Shown piece after piece: positions 31,688 through 38,105 of a stretch of 38,105 nt of DNA (position 1 is the first letter of the stretch; every line of letters starts with the position of its first letter). The position numbers and the translations under genes were made by a program. Source of the DNA: Polyangiaceae bacterium (lineage in GTDB: Bacteria; Myxococcota_A; Polyangia; Polyangiales; Polyangiaceae); contig JAPYTK010000007.1 of NCBI GenBank assembly GCA_029941785.1, positions 22,233 to 60,337 on the forward strand, read 5' to 3'. The notes under the pieces are model-generated. The model had not been told where the DNA came from, made no database searches, and saw only the letters and a list, made by a program, of their open reading frames with translations.

Positions 31688-33157
31688 ATGTCACAGCTCA
31701 ATGATGATCAAGTCGACGGCATAGCGCGGCGGGTACTCGAACGCATGGTCCACGGCGTGGCCAGCGGCGCGAGCCCCGAGTCACCGATCACGGCGGCCGG
31801 CGCGCGCGCGCTCTCATCGGATGGCGCCCTGCCCGCGGGGTGTTTTCGGTCGATCGACGACTGCGTGGCCGCGGCCCGGGAGGCCTTCCCGGTGTTCAGT
31901 CAGCTCGGCCTCGAGAGGCGTAAGGCCATCATCTCCGCGATTCGCGATAGCATGCGCGAGCACGCCGAGGACTTGGCGCGGGAGGCCCACGAAGAGACCG
32001 GGCTCGGCCGGGTCGATAGCAAGATCACCAAGAACCTGCTCGTGACCAACAAGACCCCGGGACCCGAGGAACTCGAGTCCACGGCATGGACGGGGGACAA
32101 CGGGCTGACCCTTCTCGAGCGCGCGCCTTTCGGAGTCATCGCCGCGATCACGCCGAGCACCAATCCGACCAGCACGATCATCTGCAATAGCATCGGCATG
32201 CTCTCGGCTGGCAACACGGTGGTGTTCAACGTGCACCCGGCTGCCAAGCGCGTCAGCTGTCGCAACGTCGGTCTGATCAACGAGGCCGTGATGCGCGCCG
32301 GAGGACCGCCCAATACCGTCACGGCGATGGTCGAGCCCACGATCGAAAGTGCCCAGGCCCTGATGACCCACAAGGGCGTTCGTCTTCTCGTCGTCACTGG
32401 CGGCCCAGCCGTGGTCAAGGCGGCGATGAACAGCGGAAAGCGAGCCGTCTGCGCTGGGCCCGGCAACCCTCCGGTCGTCGTGGACGAGACGGCGAGGATC
32501 GAGCAAGCGGGTCGGGACATCGTGCTCGGCGCGTCACTCGATAACAACGTCATTTGCGTCGATGAAAAAGAGGTCTTCGTCGTGCAGTCGGTGGCGGACC
32601 GTTTGCTCAAGGAAATGAGCCGCCATGGTGCGCTCGTCCTCACCGACCCCCAGCAGCGAGCGCTCACAGCTGTGATCTTCAAGGAGACCCGAGGACCGCG
32701 AAAACCTGGCGTCGTCAACCGCAAATGGATCGGCAAGGACGCTTCAATCATCCTTGCCGAGATCGGCGTGCGCGCGGGACCGGAGGTCAAGCTCATCGTG
32801 ATGGACGTGAGCGTGGACCACCCGCTCATTTGGACCGAGCAGCTCATGCCCGTCCTTCCGGTTTGCCGCGTGAAGAGCGCCGACGAAGCCATCGATCTCG
32901 CCATCGAGGCAGAGCACGGCTTCGGTCACTCCGCGTCGATGCATTCGATGCACCTGGGCAATCTCGACCGCATGGCTCGCGAGATCAATTGCAGCATTCT
33001 CGTGAAGAACGGCCCGATCTACGCGGGTCTCGGTCAAGGCGGCGAGGGCTACACGTCTTTTTCGATCGCGAGCCCGACTGGCGAGGGCCTCACCGGACCG
33101 CGCACCTTCTCCCGGGAGAGACGCTGCGTGCTGAAAGACCACTTCCGGATTTGCTGA
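31688..33157 (+). CDS. CoA-acylating aldehyde dehydrogenase with encapsulation peptide (PduP/EutE-like)
   Basis: The 489-residue enzyme oxidises an aldehyde (probably acetaldehyde) with NAD and CoA to acyl-CoA. The N-terminal helix SQLNDDQVDGIARRVLERMV (2-21) is a textbook encapsulation peptide, separated from the enzyme by a Gly/Ser/Ala/Pro linker. The catalytic domain has ITPSTNPTST (154-163), NVHPAAKRVS and the catalytic Cys255 in RAVCAGPGNPPVVVDE, as in PduP and EutE. A strong ribosome site (GAGGAGG) is about 10 bases before ATG 31688. It is the core enzyme of most metabolosomes and here fits the acetaldehyde made by DeoC. Confidence 0.96.
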   Translation: MSQLNDDQVDGIARRVLERMVHGVASGASPESPITAAGARALSSDGALPAGCFRSIDDCVAAAREAFPVFSQLGLERRKAIISAIRDSMREHAEDLAREAHEETGLGRVDSKITKNLLVTNKTPGPEELESTAWTGDNGLTLLERAPFGVIAAITPSTNPTSTIICNSIGMLSAGNTVVFNVHPAAKRVSCRNVGLINEAVMRAGGPPNTVTAMVEPTIESAQALMTHKGVRLLVVTGGPAVVKAAMNSGKRAVCAGPGNPPVVVDETARIEQAGRDIVLGASLDNNVICVDEKEVFVVQSVADRLLKEMSRHGALVLTDPQQRALTAVIFKETRGPRKPGVVNRKWIGKDASIILAEIGVRAGPEVKLIVMDVSVDHPLIWTEQLMPVLPVCRVKSADEAIDLAIEAEHGFGHSASMHSMHLGNLDRMAREINCSILVKNGPIYAGLGQGGEGYTSFSIASPTGEGLTGPRTFSRERRCVLKDHFRIC

Positions 33158-33187
33158 CGAAGGACCATCTTCGACCCAAGTTGTGCC

Positions 33188-33766
33188 ATGACGCCCGAAG
33201 CTCTCGCCATTGTCGAATTCAGCAGCATCGCTGTTGGCACGCGCGCGAGCGACAGCTTGCTCAAGAAGGCGTCGGTGAAACTCGAGCGCGTCGGTACGCT
33301 GCAGCCGGGCAAGTTTGCGGTGCTCTTTAGCGGCGACGTCGCGAGCGTCGAGGCGTCTTACGGCGAAGCGTTGCGGGTTGGAGGCGTGGCGGTCGAGGAC
33401 CGCTTGATGTTGCCGCAGGTAGAGCCCAGCGTGTATCGCGTCGTCGTCGGCGCCGAGCAAAGCTGGGACGGCGATACATTGGGCGTGATCGAGACGAGCT
33501 CGATGGCCGGATGCATCTTGGCGGCGGACGCGGCGGTCAAAGGAGCGAGCGTGCGGGCGGTGGTCATGCATCTCGGGGACGAGTTGGGGGGCAAAGGCGT
33601 GTTTCACCTCGCAGGCGAACAACACGACGTGGAGGCGGCGCTCGAGATCGCCGTCGGACGGGCCCAAGATCCGGCGCGCACCATTTGGACCTCTATCGTG
33701 CCCCGTTTCGATGGCGCCTTGCGTGACGCGCTCAAGTCGACGACCCGGTTTTGGGGGAACGGCTGA
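33188..33766 (+). CDS. BMC-T tandem-domain trimeric shell protein
   Basis: The 192-residue protein has two BMC domains in tandem, about 5-92 and 96-185. The first begins EALAIVEFSSIAVGTRASDSL with the pore-side PGKFAVLFSGD. The second begins TLGVIETSSMAGCILAADAAVKGA with LGGKGVFHLAGE. Trimers mimic hexamers on shell facets and often gate larger pores or hold cofactors. Whether this one stacks as a double trimer cannot be told from the sequence. Its TGA stop overlaps the next start codon by one base (TGATG), which suggests coupled translation. Confidence 0.95.
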   Translation: MTPEALAIVEFSSIAVGTRASDSLLKKASVKLERVGTLQPGKFAVLFSGDVASVEASYGEALRVGGVAVEDRLMLPQVEPSVYRVVVGAEQSWDGDTLGVIETSSMAGCILAADAAVKGASVRAVVMHLGDELGGKGVFHLAGEQHDVEAALEIAVGRAQDPARTIWTSIVPRFDGALRDALKSTTRFWGNG

Positions 33767-34056
33767 TGTTGCTCGGTGAAGTGGCCGGGACGGTCGTGAC
33801 TTGCGTGGCCTACGAAGGTCTTGAGGGGGTGGCGATGTTGCTCGTCCAGCCTCTCGACAAGCACCGACAGCCGAGCGGCGATTTGATCGTCTGTGCCGAC
33901 AGCACCCGCTTGGCGGGGCGAGGAGAGATCGTGTACTACGAGGGGGGCCGAGAGGCGGCGATGGCGCTCGATCCATGGTTCGTCCCGGTCGATCACGCGA
34001 TCATCGGCATTGTCGACGACACCGTGCTGGCTGACGAGCCCGGGGATACCCCATGA
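33766..34056 (+). CDS. BMC-P pentameric shell vertex protein (EutN/CcmL family), copy 2
   Basis: The start ATG 33766 shares a base with the BMC-T stop. The 96-residue product has GEVAGTVVTCVAYEGLEGVAMLLVQPLDK, CADSTRLAGRGEIV is the barrel loop, and VDHAIIGIVDDTVL is the last strand. Compared with copy 1, the loop lacks the usual VGxGxGE form and the middle is more divergent, so it may form a distinct pentamer. Its stop overlaps the next start as ATGA. Confidence 0.93.
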   Translation: MLLGEVAGTVVTCVAYEGLEGVAMLLVQPLDKHRQPSGDLIVCADSTRLAGRGEIVYYEGGREAAMALDPWFVPVDHAIIGIVDDTVLADEPGDTP

Positions 34057-34328
34057 TTTTGGGAAAGGTGGCCGGCACGATCGTCTCGACGATCAATCAC
34101 CCTTTTTACGACGGCAAGAAGCTGTTGGTCGTCGACAAATGCGACGCGAATTTTGAGCCAACCGGTAAGTACTTGGTGGCGGTCGATGGCGTTGGGATAC
34201 ACGCGGGTCACGGTGACCATGTGTTGGTCCTCGATGAAGGAAACGGTTCGCGTCAGATCTTTGCGGACAAGTCCGCTCCGGTTCGGTCCACGATTGTCGG
34301 CATAGTGGACCAGGTGAGTACGGGTTGA
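34053..34328 (+). CDS. BMC-P pentameric shell vertex protein (EutN/CcmL family), copy 3
   Basis: The start ATG 34053 overlaps the previous stop (ATGA). The 91-residue product has GKVAGTIVSTINHPFYDGKKLLVVDKCD, LVAVDGVGIHAGHGDHVLVL and RSTIVGIVDQVSTG. It is the last gene of the seven-gene microcompartment operon. In the characterised H. ochraceum shell system three BMC-P proteins are also known (from memory), so three copies are not in themselves unusual. The region after it (34329-34503) shows no clear terminator. Confidence 0.93.
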   Translation: MILGKVAGTIVSTINHPFYDGKKLLVVDKCDANFEPTGKYLVAVDGVGIHAGHGDHVLVLDEGNGSRQIFADKSAPVRSTIVGIVDQVSTG

Positions 34329-34503
34329 TTCTCGGCGGATTCCGGCCTCTTCCGTTCCGTCATTTAATGAAGAACTTTAGCGTCTGCTTCTCGACGTGAA
34401 CCGCGTGGCATGGCCGTGGGCACGTGATTTCAGCGACTTCGGGCGTCCTATGTCGCTGTGATTCAAGAAATAGCCGTTTTGGTCCGTTCAGATCATTGAG
34501 ATC

Positions 34504-34749
34504 ATGGCCCAAACCAGCATGTCCCCCGTCGGTCTACGCGCTGCCGCTAGTGCGTCGGACGAGCGCGGCAAGAGGCGTCCCGTGCGTCCGCCGCGATCGC
34601 TCTTGGGTCCGCCGCGCGATGACGAGGAAGAGGAGATCGTGCTCGAGACGCCGCCGGCCGTGTACCCGAGCGAAGTGCAGATGTACGTCGCCATCGACCG
34701 CATGATCGTGACGCTCTTTCGAAGTTTCGAGCTTAGCCCCGAGCTGTGA
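34504..34749 (+). CDS. small acidic protein of unknown function
   Basis: The 81-residue ORF starts at ATG 34504 and contains an Arg/Pro-rich first part (KRRPVRPPRSLLGPP), a DDEEEEIVLE acidic patch and a helix-like end (VQMYVAIDRMIVTLFRSF). The composition is protein-like and codon use fits the genome, but the ribosome site is weak. No family is recognised. It follows the microcompartment operon by 175 bases and may not belong to it. Confidence 0.5.
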   Translation: MAQTSMSPVGLRAAASASDERGKRRPVRPPRSLLGPPRDDEEEEIVLETPPAVYPSEVQMYVAIDRMIVTLFRSFELSPEL

Positions 34750-34765
34750 CCGCGGCGCGCTCGCG

Positions 34766-36088
34766 TCACTCGACCTCGACGGGGCCACAAGTGGCGGTCA
34801 CGGCTGGGAGCAGCCAGTGCCACTGCTCGGCTTCGATTCGCGGGTAGTACGACACGAAGTTGAAGCACATCTCGTCCTCGGTCCTTTCGCCGAAGCCGAT
34901 GGATTGCGGCGTGTCGTTCTTCCACGTGCATGTCGTCTTCATTAGCGCGCCGGCCTCGAGTTCGACGTCATTCGGGTAGGTGATTTGATAGTCGAAGGAG
35001 TAGTTCTTCACGTCGGCCAACGTGCTCGTTTCCCCGCCCGGATGCTTGGCGACCGTCGAGAGGCGGTGACCGGTCCGGTGCATGTGCGGCCAGGACTGAA
35101 AGACCTTGAGCGGCAGGAAGGGGGCGAGCAGCGCCGGAATTTCCGTGCTGCAGCTCAGCGAGCTGATCGCGTTGGGCGCGATCCCCGAGAAGGCGATGCC
35201 GCCAAGGGCCATGATGTCCGCATCGTGTTCGCGTAAATCGGTGGTCGTACAAAGCTCCAGCCCGCTGTGATCGGATTGATCTTCGAGCATCGATAGGTTG
35301 CTGTAATGGATCTGCAGCACCAGATGCATGTCTTGGCTCGCTTCGATGGGGAAGCCCGCCTCTGGCGGTAGCTTGTGTGGCGGGGTGCCGGGACCCCACG
35401 CGTACAGCAGCTTCCACTCCGAACTGGCGAGCGCGCAGGACGCGGGTTCGGCCGAGACGGCCGTCGATGAGGACAGAAGCAAGATGTGATGAATGATCTT
35501 GCTGTTGTCGATCTTCGGCGCGATCACCGTGATGTGTCGCTTGGTACCCGAGGCTGGCACCTCGACGCCGAAACACACCTGTTCGTCGGCCGCTCCGGGA
35601 GTCATGGCGAAGGGCTTCATGGCTCGGATTTGAAGATCCGGCGTGCAATCCAAACCGCTGCCGCCGCTGCCGCCGGCTCCTTGACACATCTCGCCCTCCG
35701 GCCGGGGAGGGTGCCCGTCGGCGATCCAGGATTCGATGGCCGCGAGTTCAGCCTTGCTGGCGGGTGTGTTCGGGGGCGGTGGCATGATGGCGTCGGTGTC
35801 CGCCATCCGTTGGACCACCATATCGGCGACCGTCGTGGAGCCGTCGAGTGACAGCGCGAGTAGGTCTTCGCGGCTGGAGAGCGGCATCGGGGCGCCGAAT
35901 TGTGGCTCGGCGGCGTGACACTCGCGACAGCGAAGCTCGAGGATTTCATCGACAGCGCAGGGTAGGGCGGTCCCAACCATGCCGCCAGCGCCCGAAGTGA
36001 CGGAGCCTCCCGTCGTCTCGCTGCAGGCCGTCAGGGCCATCCCGATGCCGGCTGAAAGAAAGATCAATGTTCTTAACATGATGCGCAT
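34766..36088 (-). CDS. lipoprotein with cytochrome c-like and copper type II monooxygenase domains
   Basis: The start is ATG 36088, supported by GGAGG 8 bases upstream; the much longer open frame crosses folK and is noise. The 440-residue lipoprotein (Cys22) has a cytochrome c-like region with CRECH (54-58, CxxCH haem site) and Met102 in IMPPPPNTPASKAELAAI, a standard axial-ligand context. Then come the copper monooxygenase ligands: His200-His201 in IIHHILLL, His261 in IHYSN, HMH at 335-337, and a Met in DEMCFNF. The haem would be a natural electron donor to the copper centres. The substrate is unknown. A haem-less paralogue is at 5267-6334. Confidence 0.86.
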   Translation of the reverse strand: MRIMLRTLIFLSAGIGMALTACSETTGGSVTSGAGGMVGTALPCAVDEILELRCRECHAAEPQFGAPMPLSSREDLLALSLDGSTTVADMVVQRMADTDAIMPPPPNTPASKAELAAIESWIADGHPPRPEGEMCQGAGGSGGSGLDCTPDLQIRAMKPFAMTPGAADEQVCFGVEVPASGTKRHITVIAPKIDNSKIIHHILLLSSSTAVSAEPASCALASSEWKLLYAWGPGTPPHKLPPEAGFPIEASQDMHLVLQIHYSNLSMLEDQSDHSGLELCTTTDLREHDADIMALGGIAFSGIAPNAISSLSCSTEIPALLAPFLPLKVFQSWPHMHRTGHRLSTVAKHPGGETSTLADVKNYSFDYQITYPNDVELEAGALMKTTCTWKNDTPQSIGFGERTEDEMCFNFVSYYPRIEAEQWHWLLPAVTATCGPVEVE

Positions 36089-36141
36089 GACCGCTACCTC
36101 CGAGCAAACGATAGCACGAGGTATGGAACGGCGGTATTCGC

Positions 36142-36654
36142 TCACGGCGAAGACGACAGCGCGGCCACCCTCACGAGTGTCTGCCGTGCGAGCGGTAGCA
36201 TGGCGTAGGGCCTCTCGGTCATTGGATCGGCCGCGTGCGGGAGGACCTCGAGCAGCGGCACGAGGGCGAAGGCACGTTCCCGCAGGCGCGGATGCGGCAC
36301 GATCAATCCGTCCTGAGCGACAGCGCCGCGGGACCACCACAACAGGTCGAGGTCGATGGTTCGTGGCCCCCACCGCACGGCGTCTGGCCGGACGCGCCCT
36401 AGGGCTCGCTCGATCGTGAGCAGCTGCTTGAGAAGGGGCCCGGGTCGGATCGTGGTCTCGATGGCGATGGCGGCGTTGTAGTAGTGGCCTTGGGGTGGCC
36501 CGCCAGCGGGCGGCGTCTCGTACACGTGGGAATGTGCGGTCAGCTGTACACCGGGCAGCGCGCCGATGTGTGCGGTCGCGGCCAAGAGCTGTGCGAGCCG
36601 GTCTCCTTGGTTGGAGCCAAGCCCGACGCCGTACTGTGTCACAGAGGTGTCCAC
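36142..36654 (-). CDS. folK: 2-amino-4-hydroxy-6-hydroxymethyldihydropteridine pyrophosphokinase
   Basis: FolK transfers pyrophosphate from ATP to the pterin in folate synthesis. The 170-residue protein has GLGSNQGDR near the N-terminus, SHVYETPP, LLTIERALGR, RWGPRTIDLDLLWW (with the two metal-binding Asp) and VPHPRLRERAFALVPL. The chosen start is GTG 36654; GTG 36642 is also possible. It is 53 bases upstream of the copper monooxygenase gene on the same strand and divergent from the M15 peptidase gene. Confidence 0.93.
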   Translation of the reverse strand: MDTSVTQYGVGLGSNQGDRLAQLLAATAHIGALPGVQLTAHSHVYETPPAGGPPQGHYYNAAIAIETTIRPGPLLKQLLTIERALGRVRPDAVRWGPRTIDLDLLWWSRGAVAQDGLIVPHPRLRERAFALVPLLEVLPHAADPMTERPYAMLPLARQTLVRVAALSSSP

Positions 36655-36744
36655 CGACGGGAGTGTAGCTCTTCTGGGCCAATGGCCTCAAAGCCGGCTA
36701 GCCTTGAGTTTCAATATTTGTCGTTTCCTGTTCCTCAACTCACC

Positions 36745-37545
36745 ATGCCTGTGCCATTCACGAAGTACTTCCGCATCGCCGGGATCCTTGTCGGCACAAG
36801 TGTGTTGGGCTCCTGTGCGAGCCCAAAGTCGGCCGAGGTCAAGCCGGGGATCGGCTCTTGGGCGGTGGAGGTGGCGCGTCAGAGCAGACGCGGCCGGGCC
36901 TCCCCTGCACCGTTCAATGGCACGGTGGCGCAGGCGCTGTTACGTGGTTGTTCCACGCGCATCGTTCGTGGGCTCAGCCAGCAGATCATCGCCGAGAGAA
37001 ACTGTCTCGAGCCAGACACCTATGTGCGGGTGCCTTCCATGCCTAACATGACCTTCGGCGACGCCGTTTTTCCGTATCTGAAGCGCGGGGCTCACGATGC
37101 TCTCGTGGCGGCTGTCCGACGGGCACCCCGCAAGATCATGCGGGTTAACTCGATGTTGCGGACGGTGGCTCAGCAGTATCTGCTCTACGCTTGGCATCGC
37201 GAGGCCCGCTGCGGGATCTCGCTCGCAGCGCTGCCGGGCCAAAGCAATCACGAGTCGGGCGAAGCGCTCGATGTCAGTCGTCCGGAGCGTTGGCGCAAGC
37301 GTCTTCAGCAGCAGGGGTTTCGTTGGTTGGGACCGCGGGACCGCTGGCACTTTGAGTACGTCCGGGGCAGCCGCGGCGGGTCGGACCGGCATGTCGACAT
37401 CGAGGCGTTTCAGCGCCTGTACAACCGAAATCGTCCCGAGCGGTCCCTTGCCGTGGACGGCGATTTTGGCCCCGCGACCGAGCGAGCCCTTAGAGACGCG
37501 CCGGCGGCAGGTTATCCGGTTGGCGCCGTTTGCGGCGGACGTTGA
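36745..37545 (+). CDS. VanY-like M15 peptidase lipoprotein with peptidoglycan-binding domain
   Basis: From ATG 36745 the product is 266 residues with a lipobox (VLGSC, Cys24). The M15 D-Ala-D-Ala carboxypeptidase-type zinc site appears as SNHESGEALDV (His and Asp) and WHFEYV (His), with Arg-rich RVNSMLRTVAQQYLL before it. The C-terminus has a PG_binding_1-type segment, DIEAFQRLYNRNRP then VDGDFGPATERAL. The enzyme probably trims peptidoglycan stem peptides in the periplasm. An upstream open frame reaching 36484 overlaps folK and is unlikely. Confidence 0.85.
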   Translation: MPVPFTKYFRIAGILVGTSVLGSCASPKSAEVKPGIGSWAVEVARQSRRGRASPAPFNGTVAQALLRGCSTRIVRGLSQQIIAERNCLEPDTYVRVPSMPNMTFGDAVFPYLKRGAHDALVAAVRRAPRKIMRVNSMLRTVAQQYLLYAWHREARCGISLAALPGQSNHESGEALDVSRPERWRKRLQQQGFRWLGPRDRWHFEYVRGSRGGSDRHVDIEAFQRLYNRNRPERSLAVDGDFGPATERALRDAPAAGYPVGAVCGGR

Positions 37546-37594
37546 GGACGACGACCATTTCCGCGGGACGCTCTCTCGTGTAATCCCGTGAGCG

Positions 37595-38105
37595 ATGAAG
37601 ACCTACGACGCAATTGTGATCGGTGGCGGTCCGGGAGGCTACGTTTGCGCGATCCGTCTCGGGCAGCTCGGACTAAAGACCCTGTGCATCGAGAAGGACA
37701 AGCCCGGCGGCGTGTGTCTGAACTGGGGTTGCATTCCTTCCAAGGCACTGATCCACGCGGCAAGCCAGTTTGAGCGGGCCAAGCACAACGAAGCCATCGG
37801 GATCATGTGCGGCGAGGTCAGCGTGGATCCCAACGCGATGCAGGACTGGAAAGAAGGGATTGTCACTCGTCTCAACGGCGGCATCAAAGGATTGCTGAAG
37901 GCGAACAAGTCGGACTATCTCGAAGGAACGGCCCGAATCTCCGCCCGGGATACGGTCGAGGTGACCAAGAAGGACGGATCGAAGGAGTCGCTCAAGGCGA
38001 GCAAGGGCATCGTCGTGGCTACCGGCTCGAGCACCATCGAGATCCCGACCTTCAAGTTCGACGGCAAGCAGATCATTGGGGCCAAGGAGGCGGTCAGCCT
38101 GCGGG
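37595..38105 (+). CDS. lpdA: dihydrolipoamide dehydrogenase, N-terminal part (cut by window end)
   Basis: The frame runs from ATG 37595 off the window edge, 170 codons. It begins KTYDAIVIGGGPGGYVCAI, a FAD-binding Rossmann motif (GxGxxG type), and has the redox disulfide GGVCLNWGCIPSKAL, exactly as in dihydrolipoamide dehydrogenases (E3 of the 2-oxoacid dehydrogenase complexes). VVATGSS follows in the expected place. A related pyridine nucleotide-disulfide reductase is the only alternative. It follows the M15 peptidase gene by 49 bases. Confidence 0.93.
   Translation, partial: MKTYDAIVIGGGPGGYVCAIRLGQLGLKTLCIEKDKPGGVCLNWGCIPSKALIHAASQFERAKHNEAIGIMCGEVSVDPNAMQDWKEGIVTRLNGGIKGLLKANKSDYLEGTARISARDTVEVTKKDGSKESLKASKGIVVATGSSTIEIPTFKFDGKQIIGAKEAVSLR

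Noticed and set aside
36089-36691. N-terminal extension of the cytochrome-copper monooxygenase frame
   Set aside because: It is Arg-rich and crosses folK on the same strand in another frame; ATG 36088 has a good ribosome site and starts a lipoprotein signal peptide.

Overview
This is a GC-rich window (clearly AT-rich only in short intergenic stretches) that reads like the chromosome of a Myxococcota bacterium (Polyangia/Haliangium-like). The reasons are a tail-anchored Ser/Thr kinase, Gly-rich and Cys-rich lipoproteins, a Ski2-like helicase with a DUF3516-type C-terminus, copper type II monooxygenase-like lipoproteins, a histone H1-like Lys/Ala-rich protein, and a bacterial microcompartment (BMC) locus resembling that of Haliangium ochraceum. 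The assignment rests on gene content only; no rRNA, tRNA, CRISPR array, transposase or phage module was seen.

Layout. 1-9934: a partial upstream gene end, a SnoaL-like lipoprotein, helicase and kinase (divergent), a small lipoprotein, a copper monooxygenase-like lipoprotein, holB, thiE with a coupled unknown gene, and a secreted protein with an internal duplication. 9990-15025: an aldo/keto reductase, a small unknown gene, then a MarR-controlled catabolic operon (marR, BKACE, enoyl-CoA hydratase, acyl-CoA carboxylase beta) whose promoter carries a clear palindromic operator. 15449-21241: a minus-strand cluster (histone-like protein, obgE, DUF444/yhbH, spoVR, TPR lipoprotein). 21700-26184: a nucleotidyltransferase-aminotransferase fusion and a large exported HEAT-repeat protein. 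26259-29316: small genes, among them a protein N-terminal glutamine amidohydrolase (NTAQ1), a TerB-like protein and a Cys-rich lipoprotein, with a striking 60-bp AT-rich dyad at the NTAQ1 stop codon.

29425-34328 is the most interesting system: a compact seven-gene BMC operon encoding an RpiB-DeoC fusion enzyme, one BMC-H hexamer protein, three BMC-P (EutN/CcmL) vertex proteins, one BMC-T protein and a CoA-acylating aldehyde dehydrogenase with an N-terminal encapsulation-peptide-like helix. The simplest model is that DeoC cleaves a deoxy-sugar phosphate to acetaldehyde plus a triose phosphate inside the shell and the dehydrogenase turns acetaldehyde into acetyl-CoA. Such loci are known as a class (from memory: the H. 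ochraceum and sugar-phosphate-utilising BMC types), but the fusion, a second EP-like helix inside its linker, an Asp where RpiB usually has its catalytic Cys, and a perfect 11-bp hairpin before the shell genes deserve attention.

34504-38105: a small acidic protein, a cytochrome c-copper monooxygenase fusion lipoprotein, folK, a VanY-like M15 peptidase with a peptidoglycan-binding domain, and the 5' end of a dihydrolipoamide dehydrogenase gene cut by the window edge.
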